DNA of 64,000 nt from positions 276,913 through 340,912 of the forward strand of contig JACQSX010000010.1 in assembly GCA_016211105.1 (NCBI GenBank). The letters are read 5' to 3'. Position 1 is the first letter of the stretch. Every line of letters begins with the position of its first letter. Both the position numbers and the translations under genes were made by a program. This DNA comes from Acidobacteriota bacterium (GTDB lineage Bacteria > Acidobacteriota > UBA6911 > JACQSX01). Of this stretch, positions 35,360-44,683 are shown piece after piece. The notes below the pieces were generated by a model, which worked only from the letters and a program-made list of their open reading frames with translations, had not been told where the DNA came from and did no database searches.

Positions 35360-38300
35360 CTACTGGCGTACTCCCATGGCCTGATGCATCCCCATCCGGC
35401 CGGCAAACTTCATGGTCCTTTCTACGACAATGGGTTGATCGGAAGTGACCCGTGTGCTTACTGAGGTAGGCTCATCGATCGCTGTATTGACATAAATGGC
35501 CAGCCGCTGCTTGGCCGGCAAGGTGTAGGTGCGAACAATATTCTGGCCATTTTGTTTTAAGAAACGGGCAGTAAGATTGGCCGTTTGGCTTCCTGGATTG
35601 CTGACAATCACCCACGTTTCATAGCCAAAGGCAGTAAATCCCTCCGCCAGGTTCCACACATAGGCGGTGGTAGGAGAACCGATGGAATCGCCTACGTCGG
35701 CGCCTGAAAACATCAGGCGCTCCGCCACGACGGGAGTGTTAGAAAGCACTTCCAGGGAGAAACGCTGACCGACACCAACGTCGCTGGCTGCGTTAATAGT
35801 GCGCCTGCGCTCTGCCGCCAGGGTGTAGCTCTTAGCGATGACCGTTCCGTTTTCCAGCAGGTAGTTAACCGTCACGTTGGCAATGGCGTTTGCTGGGTTG
35901 AACAGCTCCAGCAGCGTTGTGGCGACAAAGGGCGAAGTTAAGTCTGATATATCGCCTTCTGCAAAGTACCAGGTTAGGCTTGGCGACACAGCGCCAATCC
36001 CGGCCGCTCCACCTGCGCGATTGTTGATATAAAGCGCACGCTCTGCCGCAATCGCGACCGTCGCCTGCAAACGGACGGAAACGCGCGTGCCTTGCACAAC
36101 CCCGTGCACGGGGATGGTAAATCGGCTGTTGGGGCCCACCGAGTAGGTTTGAGTTAACGGATTTTGATTTTCAAAAAAGAAGGTTGCAGTGACGGCGGCG
36201 GTAGACGAACTGGAAGGGTTTACGATCAAGATGAAGTCTTCGTCCCCTGCAAGAGAACGATTGGCGGGAAAAAACCAGCTTTGGGCGGTTGATGTCACGC
36301 CAATGCTGTCGTGCCCACCTCTGCTGCTGTTGAAGTACATCGCTCTTTCCACCAGGATCGGAAGAGTCGCGTCCACGCGTGTACTGACACTAAAAGTGCC
36401 AGGCACCTCGCGGTGAATTGGTACGGTCGTGCGTGTCAGCGCCGGGACCACTTCGCTGTAAGTTTGGGTCGTACCGTCTTGTTTAAAAAATGTCAACGTA
36501 ACTGTAACCGGTGCATTATTGGGATTGTGAACCAACGCGTAAGCTTCGAACCCTACCGTGCTCCCTTCGGCTAGCAACCAGGACTTACTGATTTCGGGAA
36601 CCGTATTATTCACTCCGAAAGAGCCGGTTGCTGTTCCGCCTGTGCCTCGCACTCGAAACGTATACATTCCGTCGTTGGCGACAGCACCGGAGGAATCAAA
36701 TCCGTTCCAGCCGACTATAGTCGTTCCCGCGTTCATACTGGAGGCAATCATGGGAGTGGCGACCACGGCGCCGTTTCTGTCGAGAATCTCGATTGTTATG
36801 GTGTCGGGAGCAGAAAGCGTAAATTGAATTGCCAGTAGGTCATTGATGTTGTCGCTATTGGGCGAGATGACAAAAGGGGAGGCGCTGACTCCAGAGAGAG
36901 TGGGGGTTCCCAAGGCAGTGCTGACGGCGCCTCGTCCCGTGGTGGCTGCAGGGAAGTAAGACGTCCAAGTAGTTCGTATGTTATCGATCTTGGCCAGATC
37001 TGCTGAAGGCGCTGTGGCGCCCGCGCCGATCAGCAGGATGAACGCTTGGTTCCAGACCGTCGTGGAGTTGACCGTGGAAAAACCGCTGCTGGGCGAGCGC
37101 GAACCTTCACAGGTAATTACATTACTCAGCGTGACATTTTTTCTCAAGCCGGATGCTGTTACTCCTAGCTGCGGAGAACTGCTCCTGGTCTTGGTTGTGC
37201 CGGTGGGACCGTCGATGAAGAAAAAAGGGGAGACTTCAGCGGCGGATCGCAGGCCCATGATGTACTGGTCCAAGGCGCTAAACCTGGTGGTAGCTTCGAT
37301 CGTGGTAAATGTACCGTTTCCGTTGTCCCGCCATTTGTTTCCTTCCATGTCGGAAGCGTCACTGTCGTGGAAAAAGCTCCAGTGGGCGAGATCCCTTCCC
37401 AAGAGGAGATCGCTGCAAACGCCCCCGTTGTCAAAATTGACAAAGGCCAACCACTGATGTCCGGACTCCTGGCCCATGATACTCAGAGTGCTGTCGGTTC
37501 CGAGGAAAACAGCGGCTGGATCTGCCGGATACCGCGAAAGCCTGTTCATGTTCAGAAAGCTCTGGAGCTTTCCGGCGCTGCCGAAGAAGGAGGAGCCATT
37601 AAAAAGAGGCAGGCCGATTCCAGATGTTGTCTGGCGGGTTGTCAACTCAAACGCGAATGCATCGCCCATCGCGTGCGTGAAGTTTGCAAACATCACAATC
37701 TGATCGAATCGATCGGGGTGGATGCCGTACAATTTCCGAGCGACAGCGTTGATGTGAACCAGAGGACTTGTGCTGCTTCCGAAAACCTGCGCCAGCGGCT
37801 CAAAATTGGGAAATGTGGAGATGGACGACGCCGGGCCCAGGCTGAAGTCAACGGTAGTGACTTGGAATTCATTCCGGCCGCCTGGGGAAATCCCTGTCAG
37901 GTAGCCGCCTGCCGGCGTAGTGGGCACGCTCGAGTAACTCATCTGAATGGCCCCCGTGCTGAACAGAACAACCTGAAAGGTCGCCGTAGTGGTTGTGCCA
38001 AACAGGGGCACGCTGTTCCAGGTAACGATCAGGCGGTCTGACAGGGAGTTGGCAAAGACTCCCCCTCCAGCGCTTGGATCCCAGTCTTGCCATAAGGGAG
38101 CAATTCTGGGGAGCTGGCTTGCGATCCGGTCCAAGATCGTGGAGACGTCAGTTCCCAGCGAAGCGGGGCTGCCGCCTGAATTGAAGTGGCTCAACGCAGA
38201 CGAACCGCCAAAGGTGACGTGTCCATTGGCGTTGACAAACACGCTTGTGCGATTCACGCCGAAGAAAGGAAAAGTAAAGTTCAGAGCCTGCAACGAGGAG

Positions 38301-38857
38301 TTGTCATCTGCCAGGTTGAGGTCCGTACCAGTGCGACTGTCGAAACTCAACGCCCCTACGCCGGTTGTATAGCCACCGCCGCTTTTGGGGGTGAACGTAA
38401 CCGTCCTGTTATTCAGGTCAAAGAGCTCTCCAGGCTGGAGAATCGTCGCGTCCGATTCAATGACGGTAACGTTTCCGACCACCGAGTCCGCAGCCAACGA
38501 AAGCAAGGCAGATCGGCCGAAGATCAACACGAGGGCTGCCAGAAGAGGGAAAGTCCGAGCAGCGGCCGTTAAAACCTGCGAAAAAATTCGGCGCCGCGGG
38601 GGTAAGAACCTGTTAAAAAATTCCGAGCCGCGCGCGTAAGCAAGCGGACTCCCGTCGGAGAATCCGCTCCCTGACAGTCGCAGCTCTGCTATTCGATTTC
38701 CGCCTGCCGCATTCTGTCCGCTCCCTAACGGTCGCGGCTCGGATATTTTCGCACCTTGTAAGGGCTCCTCCCAAAAATGGCAAGAGAATAGGCTGAGAGT
38801 TGCAGGATGAAGTCGGTAATGCAACACGTAGCCTGACGAGTTGTTTTTCGCCTTCAT
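35360..38857 (-). CDS. Giant secreted protein: peptidase-like domain, FlgD-Ig, C-terminal repeat block
   Basis: About 1165 residues. Order: a repeat-derived N-terminus (SEPRPLGSG, SPLAYARGSEFF), a hydrophobic export segment (FPLLAALVLIFGRSALLSLAA), a NIDO-like beta region (FPFFGVNRTSVFVNANGHV), a domain with IMGQESGHQWLAF and HWSFFHDSDASDMEGN, a FlgD-like Ig domain (FVISPNSDNINDLLAIQFTL), and four beta repeats of about 100 residues of the WYFAEG type (SWLLAEGSTVGFEAY, TWYFAEGD, WNLAEGFTAFGYE). The middle domain resembles a zinc peptidase, but the first His of HExxH is Gln. ATG 38857 is a guess: no in-frame Met lies between the repeat and the export segment. The C-terminal third is shared with the gene at 40123-43341. 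Confidence 0.7.
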   Translation of the reverse strand: MKAKNNSSGYVLHYRLHPATLSLFSCHFWEEPLQGAKISEPRPLGSGQNAAGGNRIAELRLSGSGFSDGSPLAYARGSEFFNRFLPPRRRIFSQVLTAAARTFPLLAALVLIFGRSALLSLAADSVVGNVTVIESDATILQPGELFDLNNRTVTFTPKSGGGYTTGVGALSFDSRTGTDLNLADDNSSLQALNFTFPFFGVNRTSVFVNANGHVTFGGSSALSHFNSGGSPASLGTDVSTILDRIASQLPRIAPLWQDWDPSAGGGVFANSLSDRLIVTWNSVPLFGTTTTATFQVVLFSTGAIQMSYSSVPTTPAGGYLTGISPGGRNEFQVTTVDFSLGPASSISTFPNFEPLAQVFGSSTSPLVHINAVARKLYGIHPDRFDQIVMFANFTHAMGDAFAFELTTRQTTSGIGLPLFNGSSFFGSAGKLQSFLNMNRLSRYPADPAAVFLGTDSTLSIMGQESGHQWLAFVNFDNGGVCSDLLLGRDLAHWSFFHDSDASDMEGNKWRDNGNGTFTTIEATTRFSALDQYIMGLRSAAEVSPFFFIDGPTGTTKTRSSSPQLGVTASGLRKNVTLSNVITCEGSRSPSSGFSTVNSTTVWNQAFILLIGAGATAPSADLAKIDNIRTTWTSYFPAATTGRGAVSTALGTPTLSGVSASPFVISPNSDNINDLLAIQFTLSAPDTITIEILDRNGAVVATPMIASSMNAGTTIVGWNGFDSSGAVANDGMYTFRVRGTGGTATGSFGVNNTVPEISKSWLLAEGSTVGFEAYALVHNPNNAPVTVTLTFFKQDGTTQTYSEVVPALTRTTVPIHREVPGTFSVSTRVDATLPILVERAMYFNSSRGGHDSIGVTSTAQSWFFPANRSLAGDEDFILIVNPSSSSTAAVTATFFFENQNPLTQTYSVGPNSRFTIPVHGVVQGTRVSVRLQATVAIAAERALYINNRAGGAAGIGAVSPSLTWYFAEGDISDLTSPFVATTLLELFNPANAIANVTVNYLLENGTVIAKSYTLAAERRRTINAASDVGVGQRFSLEVLSNTPVVAERLMFSGADVGDSIGSPTTAYVWNLAEGFTAFGYETWVIVSNPGSQTANLTARFLKQNGQNIVRTYTLPAKQRLAIYVNTAIDEPTSVSTRVTSDQPIVVERTMKFAGRMGMHQAMGVRQ
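38600..38757. repeat. CCGAGCCGCG dispersed repeat, compound copy
   Basis: TTCCGAGCCGCGCGCGTAAG...CCGCTCCCTGACAGTCGC is followed by a second partial copy of the right half, GTCCGCTCCCTAACGGTCGC-GGCTCGGAT. It lies inside the N-terminal coding part of the giant secreted protein, where it is translated as PLGSGQNAAGG...PLAYARGSE. Confidence 0.75.
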
Positions 38858-38922
38858 ACTTCTAAACTGCAGCCTTATCTGTTCACCTTTGCGTCGAATT
38901 TTGAAAAATCCGGACCCGGAAA

Positions 38923-39933
38923 TCAGCGAGGCCCGCCTGGCAAAGGGAGCTCCCACACGCCCTGCTGTGTCCACAGTTGCAGCGCCCGTGAAGCTTCATC
39001 CACGGTCAACTGCAGAATCGCTGTATTGTCGGGGAGTGTCGCTTCAACCGGGAGCCGTTCGCCGGAATCCGAGATGGCATAAAGGCGGTTCTTCACCAGA
39101 TGGGAGTGGATCGGCTCTGCGAATATCGCATAGAGCTGACCCGGATCGTCCGGGTTGAAAGCGAGGCGTGGCACGTAGGTCGCTTGCCACGCAGCCAGCG
39201 GGATATCTTCGCCAAATTGCCGCCAGCTCGCGCCTCCATCCGTGGTTCGATAGATTCCGTGGCGCTCATGCGCAACATAAGCTACATCGGGATTACCCGG
39301 ATGAACGATCAGGCTGCGAAACTCTTCAGGTCTTCCTCCAGCCCTCGCTTCTGGGAGGCCGTTGCTTGCACTGGACCAGGTTTGTCCTTCATCGGAGCTT
39401 CTGAATATTCCGTGGCGCGCCGTGGCCACATAAAGAATGCCCGGCGCGGTTTCAGCTACGGCTACTGCCAGAGGGATATAAGGCTCGGCCACCGGGCTGG
39501 ACACCGGGTTCCAAAGCTTCCCTCCGTTTCGGGTTTGCCACAGGCCGTCGCGCCGGCCCGCGAAAACTACATTCGGATCGATGGGATTCACTGCTAGGCC
39601 GAAGACCTCGTCATTGGCGCCCTCAATGGGCGACTGGGCCCAGGATTGGCCGCCATCGTCGCTGGCAAAAAGCCCTTCCGCCGTGGTCTCATAGACTCGC
39701 ATCGAGCCAGCATTGGCGGGCACAACAGCATGGACCCGCGATCCAGGCACTCTCTGGTCGAAAACCGCAAGTCGAGCTTTGCCTGGGAGCGTCGATTTCG
39801 CCTCTTGCGTTCCGGCGAGCGCAAACGGAGCAAGGAAGAGGCCCATTGCAAGGATTAGTGCACTGTAACAACTCGAATAGTACCGGCGGACGCCGTAGAG
39901 GCGCCCCACCGTGGCGCCTCCATAGGAAAACAT
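38923..39933 (-). CDS. Exported BNR/sortilin-type beta-propeller protein
   Basis: Repeats with Asp-box signatures SDDGGQSWAQSP, TRNGGKLWNPV, SSDEGQTWSSA and TTDGGASWRQF mark a multi-bladed VPS10/YCF48-like propeller. Such proteins usually bind glycans or partner proteins outside the cytoplasm; a sialidase-type active site is not evident. The hydrophobic segment SALILAMGLFLAPFALAG acts as the export signal. The track start is 40023; ATG 39933 is preferred as it drops an unlikely leader, but no strong SD exists. A GTAGAGGCGCC palindrome (39895-39923) lies inside the first codons, so the N-terminus may have been modified by repeat insertion. Located between two giant secreted proteins. Confidence 0.75.
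   Translation of the reverse strand: MFSYGGATVGRLYGVRRYYSSCYSALILAMGLFLAPFALAGTQEAKSTLPGKARLAVFDQRVPGSRVHAVVPANAGSMRVYETTAEGLFASDDGGQSWAQSPIEGANDEVFGLAVNPIDPNVVFAGRRDGLWQTRNGGKLWNPVSSPVAEPYIPLAVAVAETAPGILYVATARHGIFRSSDEGQTWSSASNGLPEARAGGRPEEFRSLIVHPGNPDVAYVAHERHGIYRTTDGGASWRQFGEDIPLAAWQATYVPRLAFNPDDPGQLYAIFAEPIHSHLVKNRLYAISDSGERLPVEATLPDNTAILQLTVDEASRALQLWTQQGVWELPLPGGPR
39895..39923. repeat. Imperfect palindrome, GTAGAGRCGC family
   Basis: GTAGAGGCGCCCCAC / GTGGCGCCTCCAT with one indel and one mismatch, placed in the first codons of the propeller gene. It resembles the unit at 22747-22775 more than the one at 23353. Confidence 0.6.
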
Positions 39934-40122
39934 GGCGCCAGTCCTGGTGTGGCAGTACACTAGGAAACTCACCAAGAGAGCGTAATTCCATGCCGCTTTG
40001 TCGGCAGTCATCATCGATGCCATTTACAGAAGGAAAGACACTTCCCTATTTTTACCCCTATGTGGGGACAGTTCATGGTACAGCGGGTTGGAGGCGAGCA
40101 CAACGGCGCGGAGTCGGATGAT

Positions 40123-43100
40123 CTACTGTCTAACCCCCATCGATTGGTGCATCCCTAGCCGATTGGCGAACTTCATGGTGCGCTCGACCACGACGGGCTG
40201 ATCCGAGGTTACTTGTGTGCTGACGGAAGTCGCTTCGTCGATGCTGGTGTTGACGTAAATGGTCAGGCGCTGTTTAGGCGGCAAGACGTAGTTTCTAATA
40301 ATGTTTTGACCGCTTTGCTTCAGGAAGCGAGCCGTGATATTGGCAGTCTGGTTGCCGGGGTTGCCGACGATCACCCAGGTCTCGTAACCAAAAGCCGTGA
40401 AACCCTCCGCCAGGTTCCAGATAGTCGCCGTGGTTGGAGATCCGACTGAGTCGCCCACATCGGTCCCTGAAAACATCAAGCGTTCCGCTACGATCGGATT
40501 GTTGGAAAGCACTTCCATGGAGAACCTCCGGCCAGTACCGATCTGACTGGAAACGTCCAGCGTCAGCCGCCGCTGGGCGGGTACGTTGTAGGCTCTTGGA
40601 AGGACCGTACCGTTTTCGAGCATAAAATTGACCGTGACGGTTGCGGGAACATTTCCCGGATTGAACATTTCCAAGAAGGTAGCCACCGGGATGCTGGTAG
40701 GGGAGGTCAAGGTAGAGGTGTCTCCCTCGGCGAAATACCAGGAGAGGCTCGGGGAGGCTGCACCGATCCCGGATGCTCCACCGCTCCGGTTTTGCGTATA
40801 GAAAGCCCGTTCCGCAGCAATGGGCAGGGTCGACTGCAATTGCACGGAAACTCGAAGATTGGGACTTATTACACCGTGGACCGGTATCGTATACCGGCTG
40901 TTGGCGCCCACGGGATAGGTCTGAATCAGCGGCGGTTGATTGTCAAAGATGAACGTGGCCGTGACGATAGTCGCCGACGTGGCGGAAGGGTTGACAATCA
41001 AAATAAAATCTTCATCACCGCTGAAAGTGCGATTTCCAGCAAAGTACCAATTTTTGCTGGTAGAGGTGACGCCAATCGTGTCATGCGCGCCCTTTCCTCC
41101 ATTAAAATACATGGCTCGTTCCACAATGATGGGAAGATCGGCGTCCACTCGGCTGCTGACACTAAAGGTGTTGGGAACATTGGCAGGATCGTGTATCGCA
41201 ACGGTATCCCGGGTACGGGCGGTAATCGACTTGCTGAGAGTCTTCGTAGTGCCGTCTTGCTTGAAAAATGTAACGTTTGCCGTGATGGGCAGGTCGTTCG
41301 GGTTTTGGATCAAAACATAGGCGTCAAAACCGACGGTACTTCCTTCTGCCAGAAACCAGGAGTTATTCACTTCGGGGACGGTATTGTTCAACCCGAAAGT
41401 GCGCTGTACCGGGGCTGCGCTATCACCCCGGACTAGAAATGTGTACGTGCCATCGTTGGCAATTAACCCGGCTGAAGTGATCCCGTTCCAAGTGACATCA
41501 AAAGTTCCCGCTCCCAGGTTGGCGCCGTCAAGGGGTGTGGCCACCAGATTGCCGGTCCGATCCAGGACGTCAACGGTGATGCGGTCAGGTGAGGAGAGGA
41601 TGAACTGAACTGTGACGATGTCTGTAATGCCGTCACCGTTGGGTGAAAAGATAAATGGTGAAACGCTGGCAGCCGTGATCAGTGGACTCCCGCCGGTAGT
41701 AGGATCACTGGTCGAACCAGTCCCGCCGTTGTTGCGGTGGAAGCGAGGCCAAGGGGCGACATTCGGAGAAATACCGGTGGGACCAAGATCGGACGAACTG
41801 CCTACGCTGCCGGTCTCACGATAGATTTTCACACCGCCTGCGTCCGGGAGACCTGTAAAATTCTTATGACCGTTTCCAATCAATAAATCAATCAAACCAT
41901 CTCCGTCTATATCTGCGAGGGTGGGAGAACTCCAGGTAAACATCGGCTGTCCCGGAAATTCCGGCGAGGAAGTATCAATGGGATAGCCGGGCTTCTTGGC
42001 GCCCGTCAGAGCATCAAAAGCCGTAACGGCGCCAGCGCCTCCGACCACTACCGCGAAACCACTGCCGTCGATGTTGCCTATTGCCGGGGAGCTGAAAAAT
42101 GCGTAACTGGCAGCATCGGAAGGGGAAGCCGCGGGGGTATTTTTCCACCGAATGGTTCCGTTGGAATTGATGCAGTACAGGTACCCGCTCTGGTCCCCGA
42201 CAAAGGTTTCCAGCTTACCGTCTCCATCCACGTCTGCTAAAGCCGGAGATGCAAAAACGCGATTATCTGTCGACAGCACGCTGTCGGAGAGACTCACTGG
42301 CCAGCCGCTGACATTGATACCGCTTATCTCGTAGGCGTTGAGATACTCACCGGGATATCGAGTCTCCGGCGCAGAGGCGCCATAGTAGAGCCCAGTGCCG
42401 ATGACAATCTCCGACTGTCCATCCCCGTCGATGTCGCCAATCGCCGGAGACGATTGGAATATTTGATCAATGTATTGGGGCCAGCCCGAAAGTTGTTCCC
42501 CATTGTAGCGAAAGACACGCAGGACCCCGCCCCGCGGTACGGTGGAGTCCCCACCGATCACAATTTCCAGCTTGCCATCTCGGTTGAGGTCGGCCACTGC
42601 CGGCGAAGACCAGACGGTGTCTCCATTGTTAAAAGGCCAGCCAGGAAAGACGGCGCCTGTCTCAGCGCTCCAGACGTAGATCAGATGCGAAAAGGCCCCG
42701 ACGATTACCTCAAAGAGCCCGTTGCCATCCATATCGGCGACAGCCGGAGAGCTAAAGACTCCATAATTCCCGTCGCCGATCGAAACGCCGGTAAATTGCG
42801 GCCAGCCCGGAAGAGGGATTCCCTGGGAGTCGAAGGCATAGACGAATCCGTCTCCGGAGCCAACGAAAATTTCCAACTTGCCATCGTTGTTGATGTCCAC
42901 TAATGCAGGAGTCGAGTTCACTACATCGTTTTGTCCCGCACGAAGGACCCCACCCTGGGAGGCAGCGGTGGTCTGATTGAGTAAGGTCTTGGGGAAGCCG
43001 GGAAGCTCCGTGCCATCCGGACGCCAAGCGTGCAGCTTTCCATTGGTGTCTCCTACTACCGTGATCATCGGCGTTCCCGACCCAGCTAGCCTGCCGCCGG

Positions 43101-43341
43101 CCACGCCGGGATGCTGCACCCAAACCCCCGCATCAAATCTGATGGAAGAAGTAACAGAGGCGTAGCTATCAAATAAAGAGATCAGCGGAACGAGTACAAC
43201 AAATGCCCGTACGGCTCTCGAGCACCGATTGTAACCGCGGTTTTCATCCAACCATCTGTTGGAAACACGCTTTGTGAGGCGGAGGATCACGCGCGGGAAA
43301 ATACCATGTACAAAAACTGCGGAAAAAACAGATAGCTTCAA
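40123..43341 (-). CDS. Giant secreted FG-GAP/VCBS propeller protein with C-terminal repeat block
   Basis: 1072 residues. TTG 43341 follows a good SD (GGGAGAGG). A long basic n-region precedes the export helix AFVVLVPLISLFDSYAS. Residues about 90-540 hold FG-GAP/integrin-like repeats with calcium-loop signatures (PALVDINNDGKLEIFVGSG, PAVADMDGNGLFEVIVGAF, PAIGDIDGDGQSEIVIGTG). Then comes a FlgD-type Ig domain (FIFSPNGDGITDIVTVQFIL) and four WYFAEG-type beta repeats (SWFLAEGSTVGFDAY, NWYFAGNRTF, SWYFAEGDTSTL, WNLAEGFTAFGYE) ending RLGMHQSMGVRQ. That C-terminal half is paralogous to the product at 35360. Probably cell-surface or matrix, calcium-bound. Ligand unknown. Confidence 0.8.
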   Translation of the reverse strand: MKLSVFSAVFVHGIFPRVILRLTKRVSNRWLDENRGYNRCSRAVRAFVVLVPLISLFDSYASVTSSIRFDAGVWVQHPGVAGGRLAGSGTPMITVVGDTNGKLHAWRPDGTELPGFPKTLLNQTTAASQGGVLRAGQNDVVNSTPALVDINNDGKLEIFVGSGDGFVYAFDSQGIPLPGWPQFTGVSIGDGNYGVFSSPAVADMDGNGLFEVIVGAFSHLIYVWSAETGAVFPGWPFNNGDTVWSSPAVADLNRDGKLEIVIGGDSTVPRGGVLRVFRYNGEQLSGWPQYIDQIFQSSPAIGDIDGDGQSEIVIGTGLYYGASAPETRYPGEYLNAYEISGINVSGWPVSLSDSVLSTDNRVFASPALADVDGDGKLETFVGDQSGYLYCINSNGTIRWKNTPAASPSDAASYAFFSSPAIGNIDGSGFAVVVGGAGAVTAFDALTGAKKPGYPIDTSSPEFPGQPMFTWSSPTLADIDGDGLIDLLIGNGHKNFTGLPDAGGVKIYRETGSVGSSSDLGPTGISPNVAPWPRFHRNNGGTGSTSDPTTGGSPLITAASVSPFIFSPNGDGITDIVTVQFILSSPDRITVDVLDRTGNLVATPLDGANLGAGTFDVTWNGITSAGLIANDGTYTFLVRGDSAAPVQRTFGLNNTVPEVNNSWFLAEGSTVGFDAYVLIQNPNDLPITANVTFFKQDGTTKTLSKSITARTRDTVAIHDPANVPNTFSVSSRVDADLPIIVERAMYFNGGKGAHDTIGVTSTSKNWYFAGNRTFSGDEDFILIVNPSATSATIVTATFIFDNQPPLIQTYPVGANSRYTIPVHGVISPNLRVSVQLQSTLPIAAERAFYTQNRSGGASGIGAASPSLSWYFAEGDTSTLTSPTSIPVATFLEMFNPGNVPATVTVNFMLENGTVLPRAYNVPAQRRLTLDVSSQIGTGRRFSMEVLSNNPIVAERLMFSGTDVGDSVGSPTTATIWNLAEGFTAFGYETWVIVGNPGNQTANITARFLKQSGQNIIRNYVLPPKQRLTIYVNTSIDEATSVSTQVTSDQPVVVERTMKFANRLGMHQSMGVRQ

Positions 43342-43890
43342 GCCCTCTCCCTGTACTATTGGGACAACTTCATCTTAGTTAGATGCGCTTGCAGAACGAT
43401 AAGTTGCAAAACCATAACAAAACCATAAATGGACTCGTAATCTTATCTCTTCCGCTCTGATGAGAACCTAACAAATCGGCTTGATGGAGCTTGTGATCTT
43501 TCGCACGGCGCCAGAGCCGCTGTTCGCGCCCGTATCATCGTGAGGGAGTGCGTTGGGCGCAAAACGAAATGCATTCGCGTTTGCACCGCAAAGATCGGTG
43601 GATCGTGGATTACAAAACTTCGTTATTGGTAGAATCATGGTGAACGATTGTCCTGGAACCGAAATTCGTTGAACAGGTTCAGTTCATGCTTTGAAGCGCC
43701 AGCAAAACTTGCGGAGGCCGAAAGGGCCGAAAGCGAATCGTTCCGTCCGTGAGAAGAAAAAGTCCGAGCCGCGCGCGTAAGCAAGCGAACTCTCGTTGGA
43801 GGGTCCGCTCCCTCACGGTCGCGGCTCGGATTTTTTCTTCTCACGGCGGGCCCCCGGGCCTGATTTTCTTACACATATTTCGGCATATGC
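43342..43890. other. Intergenic, divergent giant protein / GT2
   Basis: 549 bases without a gene. They contain an inverted repeat GCAAAACGAA / TTCGCGTTTGC near 43559-43584 and the 100-bp palindromic element at 43747-43846. Short ORFs over the second half (SRDREGADPPTRVRLLT) are translations of that element. No convincing promoter was found. Confidence 0.5.
43747..43846. repeat. 100-bp inverted-repeat element, CCGAGCCGCG family
   Basis: The ends CCGTGAGAAGAAAAAGTCCG and CGGATTTTTTCTTCTCACGG are inverted, continuing to AGCCGCG / CGCGGCT: 27-bp arms with one mismatch. The loop holds GTAAGCAAGC and GGTCCGCTCCCT. Related copies lie at 38600-38757 and, diverged, at 62560-62650. The stem followed by T6 would also serve as an intrinsic terminator on the plus strand. 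Confidence 0.8.
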
Positions 43891-44679
43891 ATGATTGATG
43901 GCAAGAGAGTGCTTGTAGTCCTGCCCGCCTATAATGCCGCCCGGACTTTGCGAGCGACGTATGCGGACATCCCGTTTTCTGTGGTTGACGAAGTGCTTTT
44001 GGTCGATGACGCCAGCGCGGACGCCACCGTCGATGTTGCCCGGCGGCTTGGGATTCCAGCCATTGTGCATGCAAAAAATCTTGGCTACGGCGGAAATCAA
44101 AAAACCTGCTACCGGGCGGCCCTACAAACAGACGCCGACATCGTGGTCATGCTGCACCCAGATTATCAATATACTCCCAGATTGGTTCCGGCGATGGCCT
44201 TAATGATTGCCAGCGATGAATATGATCTGGTGCTGGGATCGCGGATTCTTGGGGGGAAGACCCGCGCCGGCGGAATGCCGCGGTACAAGTACATATCCAA
44301 CCGCTTTCTTACCGCTTTTCAAAACCTTCTGCAGGGCGCCAAACTCTCCGAGTACCACACAGGATTTCGGGCGTTCAGCAGGAACATTCTGGAGACGTTG
44401 CCTTTGGAAGAAAATTCCAATGATTTTCTGTTTGACAACCAGGTCCTGGCGCAAGCCCTGTTCTTTGGATTTCGTATTGGGGAGATTAGTTGTCCCAGCC
44501 GCTATTTCCCGGAGGCGTCTTCCATTAACTTTTCCCGATCTGTGCGTTACGGGCTGGGAGTGATGAAAACCTCTCTTGAGGTGTTTGCCAAGCGGCTGGG
44601 ACTGGCCAATCCTCGGTATCTCTCGGCAGGTGGAAGGAAGCTGCAGGGAATGTCGAATGGCGAATGGCGAAATTCGTAG
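43891..44679 (+). CDS. GT2-family glycosyltransferase (DPM1/polyprenyl-phosphate type)
   Basis: 262-residue GT-A fold enzyme. VLVVLPAYNAARTL starts the nucleotide-binding fold, VLLVDDASADATVDVA holds the first Asp pair, and VVMLHPDYQYTPRLVP contains the variant DxD-like metal motif. LSEYHTGFRAFSRNIL is the acceptor-side signature of dolichol-phosphate-mannose-synthase-like enzymes. Such enzymes charge undecaprenyl phosphate with a sugar, which is just the donor GT-C enzymes need, so it may feed the two GT-C proteins (inference). It lacks C-terminal membrane helices. The last codons (SNGEWRNS) fall in a short GAATGGCG tandem repeat. Confidence 0.87.
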   Translation: MIDGKRVLVVLPAYNAARTLRATYADIPFSVVDEVLLVDDASADATVDVARRLGIPAIVHAKNLGYGGNQKTCYRAALQTDADIVVMLHPDYQYTPRLVPAMALMIASDEYDLVLGSRILGGKTRAGGMPRYKYISNRFLTAFQNLLQGAKLSEYHTGFRAFSRNILETLPLEENSNDFLFDNQVLAQALFFGFRIGEISCPSRYFPEASSINFSRSVRYGLGVMKTSLEVFAKRLGLANPRYLSAGGRKLQGMSNGEWRNS

Positions 44680-44683
44680 TTGC

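Noticed and set aside
43635-43844. 69-codon ORF SRDREGADPPTRVRLLTRAA
   Set aside because: Conceptual translation of the CCGAGCCGCG element; no start signals.
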